Assembly (NCBI RefSeq): GCF_004345425.1
Contig: NZ_SLVP01000010.1
Span: 1 to 64,000, forward strand
Length of the DNA stretch: 64,000 bases
Reading direction: 5' to 3'
From: Paenibacillus sp. BK033
GTDB lineage: Bacteria > Bacillota > Bacilli > Paenibacillales > Paenibacillaceae
In this document: positions 24,291 to 32,972 of the stretch, one piece after another
Layout: each line of letters starts with the position of its first letter
How positions within the stretch are numbered: position 1 is the stretch's first letter
Translations under genes and position numbers: made by a program
Notes under the pieces: generated by a model
Told to the model about the DNA's origin: nothing
The model's database searches: none
Seen by the model: only the letters and a program-made list of their open reading frames with translations

Positions 24291-25345
24291 TATTGCCCAA
24301 CCCCTGCGTGTAAGATAATAACGTTCGTTTTAACCTCAAAAAGTAGCTGAGGGTAGATTTTTTCGTAATACGCTTCTTCTTTGAAGGCTTGATGCTGTCT
24401 CCTGTATTTCTCGCCAAAGCCGATTGGATCGACCCTGTTTTGCTGTAGACGAATCAACATCGCCGTAATCTCCGAGGATAACCTCTCTTCAATTTGCTTC
24501 TTGATTTTTTGTAAATCTCCTTGGTTCCGTACGTTCATTTGTTCCGGGATTTCTCTTAGTTGGATGGCTAGCTTTAGGGATATCGTTGTTTTGCCATCTT
24601 CTTTAACGTCAATCTTGGACTTGCCATGCAAAATAATAAAGGAGTACATGGAATTTGCGCCGGCAAGGAAATCGTATTCGCCTGTCCGTTGTTTATCTTT
24701 GAGCAGTTTCAGATACAAACCTTCATTGGCATTTAACCTAACTTTTAAGTCGTCGCCTTTAAAGACGGCTACGCCATCCATTTGAAACACGCCTTTATTT
24801 AGGTTGATAACCGGCAAATAAATGTCTTGGCCCTCTCCATAATACTGATTTACGAAAGTATGATAATTCGTATTCGGCGTATTTCCGTGATCCATGTTTT
24901 GTTCGATCAGCTCGGACAAGAAGAAAGGAGGTTTTCGGGAAGCCTCGGCAATCATCGCGTTTGTGCTTTGGTCCGTTAACACAATAGAAGCTTTGGTGCT
25001 TTTCGTGAATTGTCGATTGATAATATCGGCAAGCTCAGTTATGTATTTTTTTGCGAAGTTTTCGCTCAAGACCAGCGTACGCATTTGTCCCATTTCCACG
25101 GGTTGAGAGGATTTGCCGGTCAGGGCCGTGAAAACCCCATATACCACTTTAGACTCCGTCGTTACCAGGGATTGCCCTCCCGAAGCTTTGATATACTTCG
25201 GATACGAAACGCTTAGTTTAATCTTATCTTCTTCCAGGTCCGCGCCCATGTACTGGATAATATTGATTTGGTCGACGACCCGTTCTTGAGCGCAGCCGGA
25301 TAACAAGATGCAACAGCAGATTAGTACCCCCGCATGCTTTCTCAT
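24290..25345 (-). CDS. Germinant receptor subunit C, second operon
   Basis: A 351-residue Ger(x)C lipoprotein. I start it at ATG 25343-25345 (MRKHAGVLICCCILLSGC), because this gives a proper lipoprotein signal with lipobox LLSGC and GGGAGA upstream; an earlier ATG at 25375 overlaps the A gene and adds ten charged residues. The family core QERVVDQINIIQYMGADLEE and the ending YEKIYPQLLFEVKTNVIILHAG are present. It is the middle gene of this A-C-B operon. Confidence 0.88.
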   Translation of the reverse strand: MRKHAGVLICCCILLSGCAQERVVDQINIIQYMGADLEEDKIKLSVSYPKYIKASGGQSLVTTESKVVYGVFTALTGKSSQPVEMGQMRTLVLSENFAKKYITELADIINRQFTKSTKASIVLTDQSTNAMIAEASRKPPFFLSELIEQNMDHGNTPNTNYHTFVNQYYGEGQDIYLPVINLNKGVFQMDGVAVFKGDDLKVRLNANEGLYLKLLKDKQRTGEYDFLAGANSMYSFIILHGKSKIDVKEDGKTTISLKLAIQLREIPEQMNVRNQGDLQKIKKQIEERLSSEITAMLIRLQQNRVDPIGFGEKYRRQHQAFKEEAYYEKIYPQLLFEVKTNVIILHAGVGQ

Positions 25346-25371
25346 GATTTCAATTCTCCCATCTTCTCTGC

Positions 25372-26850
25372 TCATTCGCTATTGTAGTCGTCACCGATAT
25401 CCTTATTTTTTTTCACGTTAAATCTTTTCGTTGAAAGCGGACGAGTCGTGAAAAACCGATTACTCAATTGGGTAAAAGAGGAGCGGATAAAGCTATCGCT
25501 GAAGCTGTTGTTGCGGAAAGGGAATATCGGCACCATATACGGTGCGCCAAGTGATTTCAAGCGCAATAAATGACCTAAAATAAACATTAACCCGATCATG
25601 ATGCCAAATCCGCCCCATAAGGAAGCTAAAACAATCAGCGGAAAGCGCAAAAATCGAATGGTGTTCGAGATTTTGAAGATTGGCGTGGTAAAGGAAGCCA
25701 ATGCCGAAAGCGAAACAATGATGAGCAAAATATTACTGGTTAATCCAGCCGCCACCGCAGCCTGCCCGAGAATAATACCTCCTACTATACCCAAGGTTTG
25801 GCTGACCTTTGAGGGAAGTCTGGACCCGGCTTCGCGGAGCAGCTCGATCGTTATTTCCAGAAAAAGCACCTCCAACACCGGCGGGAAAGGCACGTTGGAT
25901 CTCGATTCGATAATCGGTCCTAAAAGCTCCCGGGGAATGACGATGTAGTGAAAGGTGAGAATAGCAACGTAAAAGGAAGAAGCGAGAATCGAAAAGGCAA
26001 CTCCGAAATAACGAATAAGACGAAAACACGATCCCAGAATCCAAGGTAAGTAGTAGTCTTCCGGTGAAACGAAAAAGCTAAACAAACTTGTGGGCCCTGT
26101 GAGTACAAACGGGGAACCGTCGCACAAAATAGCCACTTCCCCGTTCAATATCGAGTACATGATTCTATCCAGACGCTCGCTGGACAAGAATAACGGAAAC
26201 GGAGAATTTGAGTTGTCCGTGATGAGTTGTTCCAGTAGAGAGCTTTCGAACACGATGTCGAAGTCCAGATCCGAGAGCCTTTGCCTGGCTGTGTTGATGT
26301 ACTCGGGATTCGTTATGCCGTCTAAATAAGCAATGACGATCTTCGTTTTTGACATCTTGCCGATTGATAGCTCTTCAAAGGTGAGTTTCTCGGTACCAAG
26401 CCCTCTGCGAAGCAAGGCCAAGTTGATGTCCAAGCTTTCCACAAAACCGACCTTTGGACCAATGACGCTAAACTCGTTTTCCGTATCATTGTGATCGCGA
26501 AGCCCCGATTGTTGATCTGAAATATCAATGATTAAGCCTTCGTGCAAATGGGGATCCAATTGAAGGAAGATTGAACCGCGTACCAGACTTTTCAAAACCT
26601 CGTCCAATTCTTGAGAAATCTTCATTCCCTCAAGAGGAATCATGGCTTGAAGATCTTGCAAACGCAATTGGCCCAAATCGCCTTTGGAAAATGGAATAAA
26701 CGAAAGGACATCATGGTGAAATTTTTCTTGATTGATAAGCGTGCTGAAATAAGTAAAATGAATGCGATTATGGTTAATGGTTATACTTGATTGCAGTAAA
26801 TCAGCAGATTTCGTGCTTTCTTTTAAATCGTGAAGCAAATTGGGAAGCAT
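25372..26850 (-). CDS. Germinant receptor subunit A, second operon
   Basis: A 492-residue Ger(x)A subunit, closely similar in layout to the one at 20988-22436. It has IVIAYLDGITNPEYINTARQRL, the NSNSPFPLFLSSERLDRI segment, the SNVPFPPVLEVLFLEITIELLREAGSRLPSKV block and membrane helices after about residue 280. I use ATG 26848-26850, six bases after AGGCGGTG; GTG 26859 is an alternative start without good spacing. It heads the A-C-B operon. The 200 bp upstream hold its promoter and that of the divergent reductase gene. Confidence 0.9.
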   Translation of the reverse strand: MLPNLLHDLKESTKSADLLQSSITINHNRIHFTYFSTLINQEKFHHDVLSFIPFSKGDLGQLRLQDLQAMIPLEGMKISQELDEVLKSLVRGSIFLQLDPHLHEGLIIDISDQQSGLRDHNDTENEFSVIGPKVGFVESLDINLALLRRGLGTEKLTFEELSIGKMSKTKIVIAYLDGITNPEYINTARQRLSDLDFDIVFESSLLEQLITDNSNSPFPLFLSSERLDRIMYSILNGEVAILCDGSPFVLTGPTSLFSFFVSPEDYYLPWILGSCFRLIRYFGVAFSILASSFYVAILTFHYIVIPRELLGPIIESRSNVPFPPVLEVLFLEITIELLREAGSRLPSKVSQTLGIVGGIILGQAAVAAGLTSNILLIIVSLSALASFTTPIFKISNTIRFLRFPLIVLASLWGGFGIMIGLMFILGHLLRLKSLGAPYMVPIFPFRNNSFSDSFIRSSFTQLSNRFFTTRPLSTKRFNVKKNKDIGDDYNSE

Positions 26851-27062
26851 AAATGTCACCGCCTGTCTGAAACAAGAAATATTCTCCTAGTATGATTGAT
26901 GCCGGCTTTGTTTATACCCTTCATTTCCCATGCATAACAAAGGCTAAATGAAGGAAAATTCGATGCATGAATAAATGGGATGTCACAGATGGCGACCGTT
27001 AATTGTCTTTATTATCGTAAGGTCATTACAGACACAAGCTGGAAAACAACAGGAGGATGAAT

Positions 27063-27821
27063 ATGAAGATTGTAGTGATTGGCGGCAGTGGCTTGATTGG
27101 GAAGAAACTTGTGAATAACCTTCGTCATCGCGGACATGAGGTTGTTGCGGCATCACCTTCCTTAGGTGTCAATACAATTACGGGTGAAGGACTCGCGGAA
27201 GCGCTTAGCGGCGCGCAAGTTGTGGTTGATGTATCGAATGCGCCGTCGTGGGAGGACCAGGCGGTGATGGAGTTTTTTGAGAAATCTACTCGGAATCTTC
27301 TCGCTGCTGAAGCGAATGCTGGCGTCGGCCATCATGTTGCTTTGTCGGTCGTTGGAACCGAACGCCTTCTCCAGAGTGGATATTTCCGTGCTAAAAAGGC
27401 TCAAGAAGAGCTAATCGAGAACTCCAAGATTCCTTATACGATCGTCCGCGCTACCCAGTTCTTCGAATTTGTTGGCGGCATTGCCGACGTGGCTACCAAA
27501 GAGGATACCGTACGGTTGCCTTCCGCCCTTATGCAGCCTATTTTCTCGGATGACGTTGCAAACGCGGTAGCTGATTTTACGCTGGAGGCACCGGCTAACG
27601 GCATTGTTGATGTGGCCGGTCCGGATCAGATTCCGATGGACGAATTCATTCGAAAATACTTTAGCGTAACGCAAGATAACCGTCAGGTGATCACGGATGC
27701 TACTGCACCGTATTATGGTTCGGTTGAGGTGAATGATCAGTCTCTCGTTCCGAACGGAGACAGACCCGTGACCATTACAAAGACGCATTTCCAGGATTAT
27801 CTCGGCAGCTTGAAAAATTAA
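27063..27821 (+). CDS. NAD(P)-binding atypical SDR (NmrA-like)
   Basis: A 252-residue Rossmann-fold protein. The nucleotide-binding start MKIVVIGGSGLIGKKLV is complete; residues about 100-125 (HHVALSVVGTERLLQSGYFRAKKAQEELIENS) and IPYTIVRATQFFEFVGGIAD follow the pattern of atypical SDR/NmrA-like proteins, which bind NAD(P) and act as reductases or redox sensors. The classic YxxxK active site is replaced by YFRAKK. ATG 27063 is used because AGGAGG (27051-27056) overlaps the ATG at 27057. It stands alone with its own terminator. Confidence 0.83.
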   Translation: MKIVVIGGSGLIGKKLVNNLRHRGHEVVAASPSLGVNTITGEGLAEALSGAQVVVDVSNAPSWEDQAVMEFFEKSTRNLLAAEANAGVGHHVALSVVGTERLLQSGYFRAKKAQEELIENSKIPYTIVRATQFFEFVGGIADVATKEDTVRLPSALMQPIFSDDVANAVADFTLEAPANGIVDVAGPDQIPMDEFIRKYFSVTQDNRQVITDATAPYYGSVEVNDQSLVPNGDRPVTITKTHFQDYLGSLKN

Positions 27822-27847
27822 CTTTAAATCCTCAAGAGTCATCCAAA

Positions 27848-27894
27848 GCGCTTAACCTTGCTGTTGTTAGCTGTCAGGGTTAGGCGCCTTTTTT
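27848..27894 (+). terminator. Rho-independent terminator
   Basis: GCGCTTAACC (27848-27857) pairs with GGTTAGGCGC (27878-27887) with one G-U pair, followed by CTTTTTT. It lies 27 bp after the reductase gene. Confidence 0.75.
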
Positions 27895-27987
27895 ATTCCA
27901 AAAATTGACGAATCGTAATGGCTGTAACCTTTAAATTCATCCTTGCGTCTAGTAAGTACATCTGAGCAGAAAGGAAGAGTATCAATC

Positions 27988-29127
27988 ATGCGTATAAAAA
28001 ATCTCATGCTGTCCAGCCTACTTGTTGCGACCGCGATTTCGGCAGGCAGCGCTTCAATAGCAAGCGGAGCAGAAAGCCAATCTGCAGCTGCCGCTCGTGC
28101 GGTAACCTTCAAACTTAACGATGTTCATTATAGCAATAACACAGGCAAGCATAGCTTGCTGTCAGCCCCTTATGTCAGTAACGGAAACACGATGGTTCCC
28201 GTTAGAGCCGCTGCCGAATCCCTCGGCGCATCGATAAGCTGGAGCGATAAAAAAGGAACGATCACGTTATCCGGAAAAAGCTTCGGAACGATTGCATTCA
28301 CCTTGAATTCCTCTTATGCGGTGAATGCCAAGGGAGAAAAAATCAAGCTGCCCGTGCAGGTTCGCCAAGCAAAGGGCACGGTATTTGTTCCGGCCAGGTC
28401 GTTGGCAGCTCTTATGGGGGCACGGCTGCAATGGGAGCCTGTGGCTCATACGGTTACTCTAACCAATCAGACGAGTACTCCGGTAAATCTAGACTTCAGT
28501 TACTCGTTCACGAAGGATACGGAAGGCTGGAAGGGCGGCTTCGCCGACCTGCCTGCGAATTATAATAAGGACATTTACGAGCTGGACTTTGCCCGTCAAT
28601 TCATTCCGGTTCAGAACAATACCTCCAATTACGGTTTGAAGCTCGCGGGACACAACCGAAGCGATGACTTGTTTATGTACCTTTCCAAGGGGATTGCAGG
28701 GTTCAAACCCAACACTTCCTACAATGTGAATTTGAAGTTTGCGATGTACACCGAAGCGGGAGGGGGATCGATAGGTATTGGCGGCTCGCCAGCCGAATCG
28801 ATATTCCTGAAGGCCGGTATTTTGTCGAGCGAGCCGTTGTCCGTTCGAGCCTCCTCTTCGGGAGAAGAGTATTACAGAATGAACGTGGACATCGGCAGCC
28901 AAGGAGCCGGCGGCAAGGATGTTAAAGTGATCGGCAATGCAGCTAAACCGGATGCGGACAAGGAAGGGTATCAGCGAGTTGACTTTGAATACAGCGCTAA
29001 GGTGACGGCCAACGCCAAGGGCGAGATCTTTGTTCTTATTGGCGCGGACTCAGGCTTCGAAGGGCTGACTACGCTTTACTTTGACGATATCAAGGTAAGC
29101 GCTAAGGCTGTTGATTCGGTGAAATAA
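27988..29127 (+). CDS. Secreted stalk-domain protein with C-terminal beta domain
   Basis: A 379-residue exported protein. Residues 1-28 form a signal peptide (ATG 27988 follows AAAGGAAGAG; a longer frame from 27943 would bury it). Residues about 38-155 are a copper-amine-oxidase-N stalk module (NTMVPVRAAAESLGASISWS, GTVFVPARSLAALMGARLQWE). After about residue 165 comes a 210-residue beta-rich domain (DFSYSFTKDTEGWKGGFADLP at the start, LTTLYFDDIKVSA at the end), which reads like a carbohydrate-binding jelly roll. It is probably a wall-attached glycan-binding protein. It lies just before the sugar-use locus. Confidence 0.8.
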   Translation: MRIKNLMLSSLLVATAISAGSASIASGAESQSAAAARAVTFKLNDVHYSNNTGKHSLLSAPYVSNGNTMVPVRAAAESLGASISWSDKKGTITLSGKSFGTIAFTLNSSYAVNAKGEKIKLPVQVRQAKGTVFVPARSLAALMGARLQWEPVAHTVTLTNQTSTPVNLDFSYSFTKDTEGWKGGFADLPANYNKDIYELDFARQFIPVQNNTSNYGLKLAGHNRSDDLFMYLSKGIAGFKPNTSYNVNLKFAMYTEAGGGSIGIGGSPAESIFLKAGILSSEPLSVRASSSGEEYYRMNVDIGSQGAGGKDVKVIGNAAKPDADKEGYQRVDFEYSAKVTANAKGEIFVLIGADSGFEGLTTLYFDDIKVSAKAVDSVK

Positions 29128-29137
29128 GAGTGATTAA

Positions 29138-29163
29138 AAAGGCCGCAGCCATGCGGCTTTTTT
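29138..29163 (+). terminator. Rho-independent terminator
   Basis: GCCGCA (29142-29147) pairs with TGCGGC (29152-29157) within AAAGGCCGCA...TGCGGCTTTTTT. It ends the stalk-domain gene. Confidence 0.75.
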
Positions 29164-29201
29164 GCTGCGCATTTGTTCGCGGCTGCAGGACCGAGGCAAA
29201 C

Positions 29202-29231
29202 AAAAAGCCTGCGGCAATCAGCCGCAGGCAA
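29202..29231 (-). terminator. Minus-strand terminator-like hairpin
   Basis: GCCTGCGGC (29207-29215), loop AATCA, GCCGCAGGC (29221-29229), a perfect 9-bp stem with AAAAA at its left, so the T-run is on the minus strand. No minus-strand gene lies to its right, so it may act as a plus-strand stem-loop too. The rest of 29128-29503 holds no gene, only the upstream region of the kinase gene. Confidence 0.55.
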
Positions 29232-29503
29232 CAATAGAGAATATATAAAGGGGGGTCATGTCCTTTATTATAGAAGCCGATGATGAAAGGAACCTGAGCC
29301 CAATATTACAGGAAGGTTACAAATGATGCTTTATCGTGCTTTAAAAACAGCAAAAGAAATTCCGAATACGTTCATGTCGTGAAAGAGCAAAAGAGTAGTC
29401 GTCAAATGCATAGACCATACTAAAAGTAATCAAGTAAGATGAAGAGTGACGGCAGGATCGGATAAAGGCCGCTTAGATGAGAAGCTTCGATCGGAGGGCC
29501 CGA

Positions 29504-31255
29504 ATGTTCAAACGTATAAAAGCTATCCCATGGAATTCGATTCCGGTCAAGCTGGTGCTTGGCCTTTTAGGTATTACTTTACCCTTGATAGCGCTTCTGC
29601 TCTATAACAATTCCTATAGCATGAACGTCATACACAGTCAGGTAGCGGCGTCTAACAAGAACTTGATTGATATTTACATGAACCAAACGGATGGGCAGTT
29701 GACGGAAGTAGAAAGACATATGGCAGGCTTAACCTCTACGGACCTGAATGTTCAAGAGATGGGCGATGCAAGGACAGAAGACGAATTTGTTCTGGCCAAA
29801 ACCGCGGTATACCGCAAGCTAACCTCGGATCTGTCCATTTACCCCGCTATTGACGGCTTTTATGTTTACTCCTTAAACCATCATGACGGCGTTGAAGCTT
29901 ACAGGGGATCTTTGTCGTATCCGCAGCTAATGGCGATTCGGCAGACGTTAGCAGATAAGGTATCCGAGCTGACGCAGAAATCGCAATACCGCAACGTTGA
30001 ATGGAAGATGGTACAGATTAGCGGAGAAGCCTATTTGGTCCGCCTAATGCGCGACGGTGATTTGTTTGTGGGCGCCTGGGTAAAAGCGTCTACCGTGGTA
30101 AAGCCTCTGCTCGGCATGAGGACAGGGAAGACGGGAGCTGTGCTCCTTGTTGATGACAAGGGCTATGTTTTGTATACAACAAGAAATCTTACAAGCGAAA
30201 AACTTGATTTAACAAGAGGATTTCGAAGCTATTATTTGTCCGGCGGAGAGGACAAGTTCCTGGTCGTTGGAGAATCCTCGGCAAAAGGAAGCTTTAGTCT
30301 TGCGGCCGCTATCCCGGATGAATCCATCCTGGAGAATCTGCCTTATTTGACCAAAGCGTCCGCTTTTGTTATTTTATTGGCCTTGCTCATGCTGCCGCTC
30401 AGCTTCCTCATTCTTCGCAAGGTTATTTTGCAGCCGCTCAGCAAGATGGTCAGCGCGATGAGACTGATCGGGAAAGGCAACTTCAATATCCGGATTAATC
30501 CGGGGAAGGAACCTGATGAGATAAGGCTGGTCAACCGAACCTTTAATGCGATGATTTCCAAGATTGAAGAGCTCAAGATAAACGTATATGAAGAGCAGCT
30601 CAGCAAACAACGGGCAGAGCTCAAGCATCTGCAGCTGCAGATTAACCCGCATTTCTTCATGAACTCGTTAAATATCCTGTACAATCTCGCGCAGGTGAAG
30701 CAATTCGAGCCCATTCAGGAGATGACGATGCATCTTGTCCAATATTTCCGGTATATGTTTCAAAGCCATCAATCTCTCGTGCCGCTGAAGAATGAGCTTC
30801 GCCATATCCGACATTATTTGCGTATTCAGCAGATGCGATTCCCAGATACGTTCACTTGCGAGGTAGCTATGCCTGCATATTTGGAGACGACCGCTATTCC
30901 GCCGCTTATCCTTCAGACGGTGGTGGAGAACTCGATCAAGCATGCAGTTAAGCCCGGCGAGCCGACCAAGCTCATTATTGAAGCGGAGCTGGATGATTTG
31001 GCGGAGGAGCCGATGGTAGCTATCACGATCAGGGACACCGGCGAAGGTTACTCCGATGCGGCGCTCTTCCGGTTACGCGAAGGGCAGATCTATACGGATG
31101 AGGCCGGCGAGCATATTGGATTATGGAATATAAGAGAACGATTAAAGCTTCAATACGGCGATAAGGCATGGATGGACTGCTATAATGACGACCCGCACGG
31201 AGCGGTCACCGAAATTGTGATCCCGTTAAATGCAAGCCATGAGCTAAAGGAGTGA
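29504..31255 (+). CDS. YesM-type sensor histidine kinase
   Basis: A 583-residue membrane kinase. A transmembrane helix near residues 12-34 (LVLGLLGITLPLIALLLY), an extracellular Cache-like sensor domain to about 275, a second helix (about 288-308), HAMP and then the His-kinase domain with QINPHFFMNSLNILYNL; the phosphorylated histidine is H383. The ATPase domain carries QTVVENSIKHAV, a DTGEGY motif and HIGLWNIRERL. ATG 29504 is used because GGAGGG lies before it; ATG 29477 is possible. It is paired with the response regulator gene 6 bp downstream and should sense an outside sugar. Confidence 0.9.
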   Translation: MFKRIKAIPWNSIPVKLVLGLLGITLPLIALLLYNNSYSMNVIHSQVAASNKNLIDIYMNQTDGQLTEVERHMAGLTSTDLNVQEMGDARTEDEFVLAKTAVYRKLTSDLSIYPAIDGFYVYSLNHHDGVEAYRGSLSYPQLMAIRQTLADKVSELTQKSQYRNVEWKMVQISGEAYLVRLMRDGDLFVGAWVKASTVVKPLLGMRTGKTGAVLLVDDKGYVLYTTRNLTSEKLDLTRGFRSYYLSGGEDKFLVVGESSAKGSFSLAAAIPDESILENLPYLTKASAFVILLALLMLPLSFLILRKVILQPLSKMVSAMRLIGKGNFNIRINPGKEPDEIRLVNRTFNAMISKIEELKINVYEEQLSKQRAELKHLQLQINPHFFMNSLNILYNLAQVKQFEPIQEMTMHLVQYFRYMFQSHQSLVPLKNELRHIRHYLRIQQMRFPDTFTCEVAMPAYLETTAIPPLILQTVVENSIKHAVKPGEPTKLIIEAELDDLAEEPMVAITIRDTGEGYSDAALFRLREGQIYTDEAGEHIGLWNIRERLKLQYGDKAWMDCYNDDPHGAVTEIVIPLNASHELKE

Positions 31256-31261
31256 ACGGGC

Positions 31262-32896
31262 ATGCGTCAGCTGCTTATTGTGGACGATGAACCAATAGCG
31301 GTCGAAGGCTTGAAATCCGGCGTTGACTGGCCTTCCATCGGGATCTCGCGGGTGATGACGGCTTACAATGCCGATCAGGCCATGGAGATCTTCAACCGGG
31401 AACGGGTAGATATATTGTTATGCGATATTGAAATGCCGAAGGCTTCGGGACTGCAGCTCCTGGAGTGGGTTAGAGGAAATTGTCCGGGAACCGAGACGAT
31501 ATTTCTAACCTGCCATGCCGATTTCCAGTATGCCAAACAAGCGATACAGCTGGGCAGTCTTGATTATCTGCTGAAGCCGATCCCTTATGACGAGCTTAAG
31601 GTTGTCGTGGAAAAAGCGATCCGCAAAATGGAGAAGGAACAACGTATGAGCGAATTCAGCCAGTTCGGCAAGTTCTGGCTGCAACACCAGCCTATGCTGA
31701 TCGAACGGTTCTGGCTGGACGTGCTCAGCCAGGCGATTCCCGCCTTGCCGCAGGCAATCAGTACGGCCGCGCAGGAACGGAATATTCCTTATTCCGACAA
31801 GCTGGTTTTTCTGCCGATACTCTTGCGCGTCCGTCGCTGGTATAAGGAATATTCGCTTCGGGACAAGAAAACGATGGAATATGCGCTGCGCAAAGCTGCC
31901 GAGGAGGTTCTCATGCAGCGGCAGGACAGCGGCCTGTTGATTGCGACTGGCGACGATACGATGCTGATTGTGCTTAATGGAGGCAAAGAAGGCTCGGACC
32001 CTGCCGGGCTGAAAGCTTTATGCGAGTCTTATATTGCAGCTTGCCGCGTTTATTTCAAGTGCGATGTATCCTGTTATATCGGAGAGAGCGTCCGGGGGCA
32101 TGAGATGGCCGCCGCTTATCAGCGTCTACAGCGGATGGATGCCGATAACGTGGCTTCGGACAACTGCGTTTCTTTTCTTGGCGAGCGTCAAGGCTCAGCT
32201 TCTTCGCATACGCTTCCCGATATGGGCATGTGGGGGATCATGATGAAGGAAGGCGCCAAGGATAAAGTAATCGCGGAAGCGGAGCGTTTTATCGGACAGC
32301 AGGTAGAAGCCGGCCGGCTTACGCCACAGCTTCTGGCCCTGTTTGTGCAGGATTTTCAGCAGATGGTTCATTACGTACTGCAGATAAAAGGAATTCAGGC
32401 TCATCAGCTGCTAAGCGACGGCATGTCGGCGGAACGCTTCGCCCGCGCGGGACGCTCGGCGAAGGATGCGCTTATCTGGGTTCGCCATCTTGTAGGCAAA
32501 TCGATCGATTATATGCATTCGCTGGAGCAAACGCCAAGCGTCGTTGAACAGGCGAAGGCTTATATCCAGCAGCATTTGGCAGATGAGATATCCAGGGAAG
32601 ACATAGCAAGCCATGTGTATTTGAACCCGGATTATTTGACCCGAATTTTCAAACGAGAGACCGGAATGTCGATTTCGGATTATTTGCTGCAGCAGCGTCT
32701 TCATATTGCCGCCGAGCTGCTTACGAATACGGATTTGGCGGTGAGCGCGGTGGCAAGTCGGATTGGTTATGCTAACTTTTCCCATTTTTCCCGCATTTTC
32801 AAGAAGTATATGGGCATCAACCCGCAGGAATACCGGCAGTCGCGCTCACAGCCCCAAGCACAGGAAAGTCGTCAAAGTGACAGCGTGAAGTCGTAA
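31262..32896 (+). CDS. YesN-type response regulator (AraC output)
   Basis: A 544-residue regulator. The receiver domain at residues 1-120 has the acidic pair D9-D10, the phosphate acceptor D55 (LLCDIEMPK) and the conserved lysine in LLKPIPY. A long middle region follows, and the C-terminal 100 residues are an AraC/XylS domain with two helix-turn-helix motifs (ISREDIASHVYLNPDYLTRIFKRETGMSI, AVSAVASRIGYANFSHFSRIFKKYMG). It should activate the transporter and hydrolase genes downstream when phosphorylated by the kinase just before it. Confidence 0.91.
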   Translation: MRQLLIVDDEPIAVEGLKSGVDWPSIGISRVMTAYNADQAMEIFNRERVDILLCDIEMPKASGLQLLEWVRGNCPGTETIFLTCHADFQYAKQAIQLGSLDYLLKPIPYDELKVVVEKAIRKMEKEQRMSEFSQFGKFWLQHQPMLIERFWLDVLSQAIPALPQAISTAAQERNIPYSDKLVFLPILLRVRRWYKEYSLRDKKTMEYALRKAAEEVLMQRQDSGLLIATGDDTMLIVLNGGKEGSDPAGLKALCESYIAACRVYFKCDVSCYIGESVRGHEMAAAYQRLQRMDADNVASDNCVSFLGERQGSASSHTLPDMGMWGIMMKEGAKDKVIAEAERFIGQQVEAGRLTPQLLALFVQDFQQMVHYVLQIKGIQAHQLLSDGMSAERFARAGRSAKDALIWVRHLVGKSIDYMHSLEQTPSVVEQAKAYIQQHLADEISREDIASHVYLNPDYLTRIFKRETGMSISDYLLQQRLHIAAELLTNTDLAVSAVASRIGYANFSHFSRIFKKYMGINPQEYRQSRSQPQAQESRQSDSVKS

Positions 32897-32972
32897 GAAC
32901 AGCAGAGGAGAAAGCGTGGTCATTCTACAATAAAGACAGCTTCACAGAATGAATCATGAGGGGGAAATGAAA

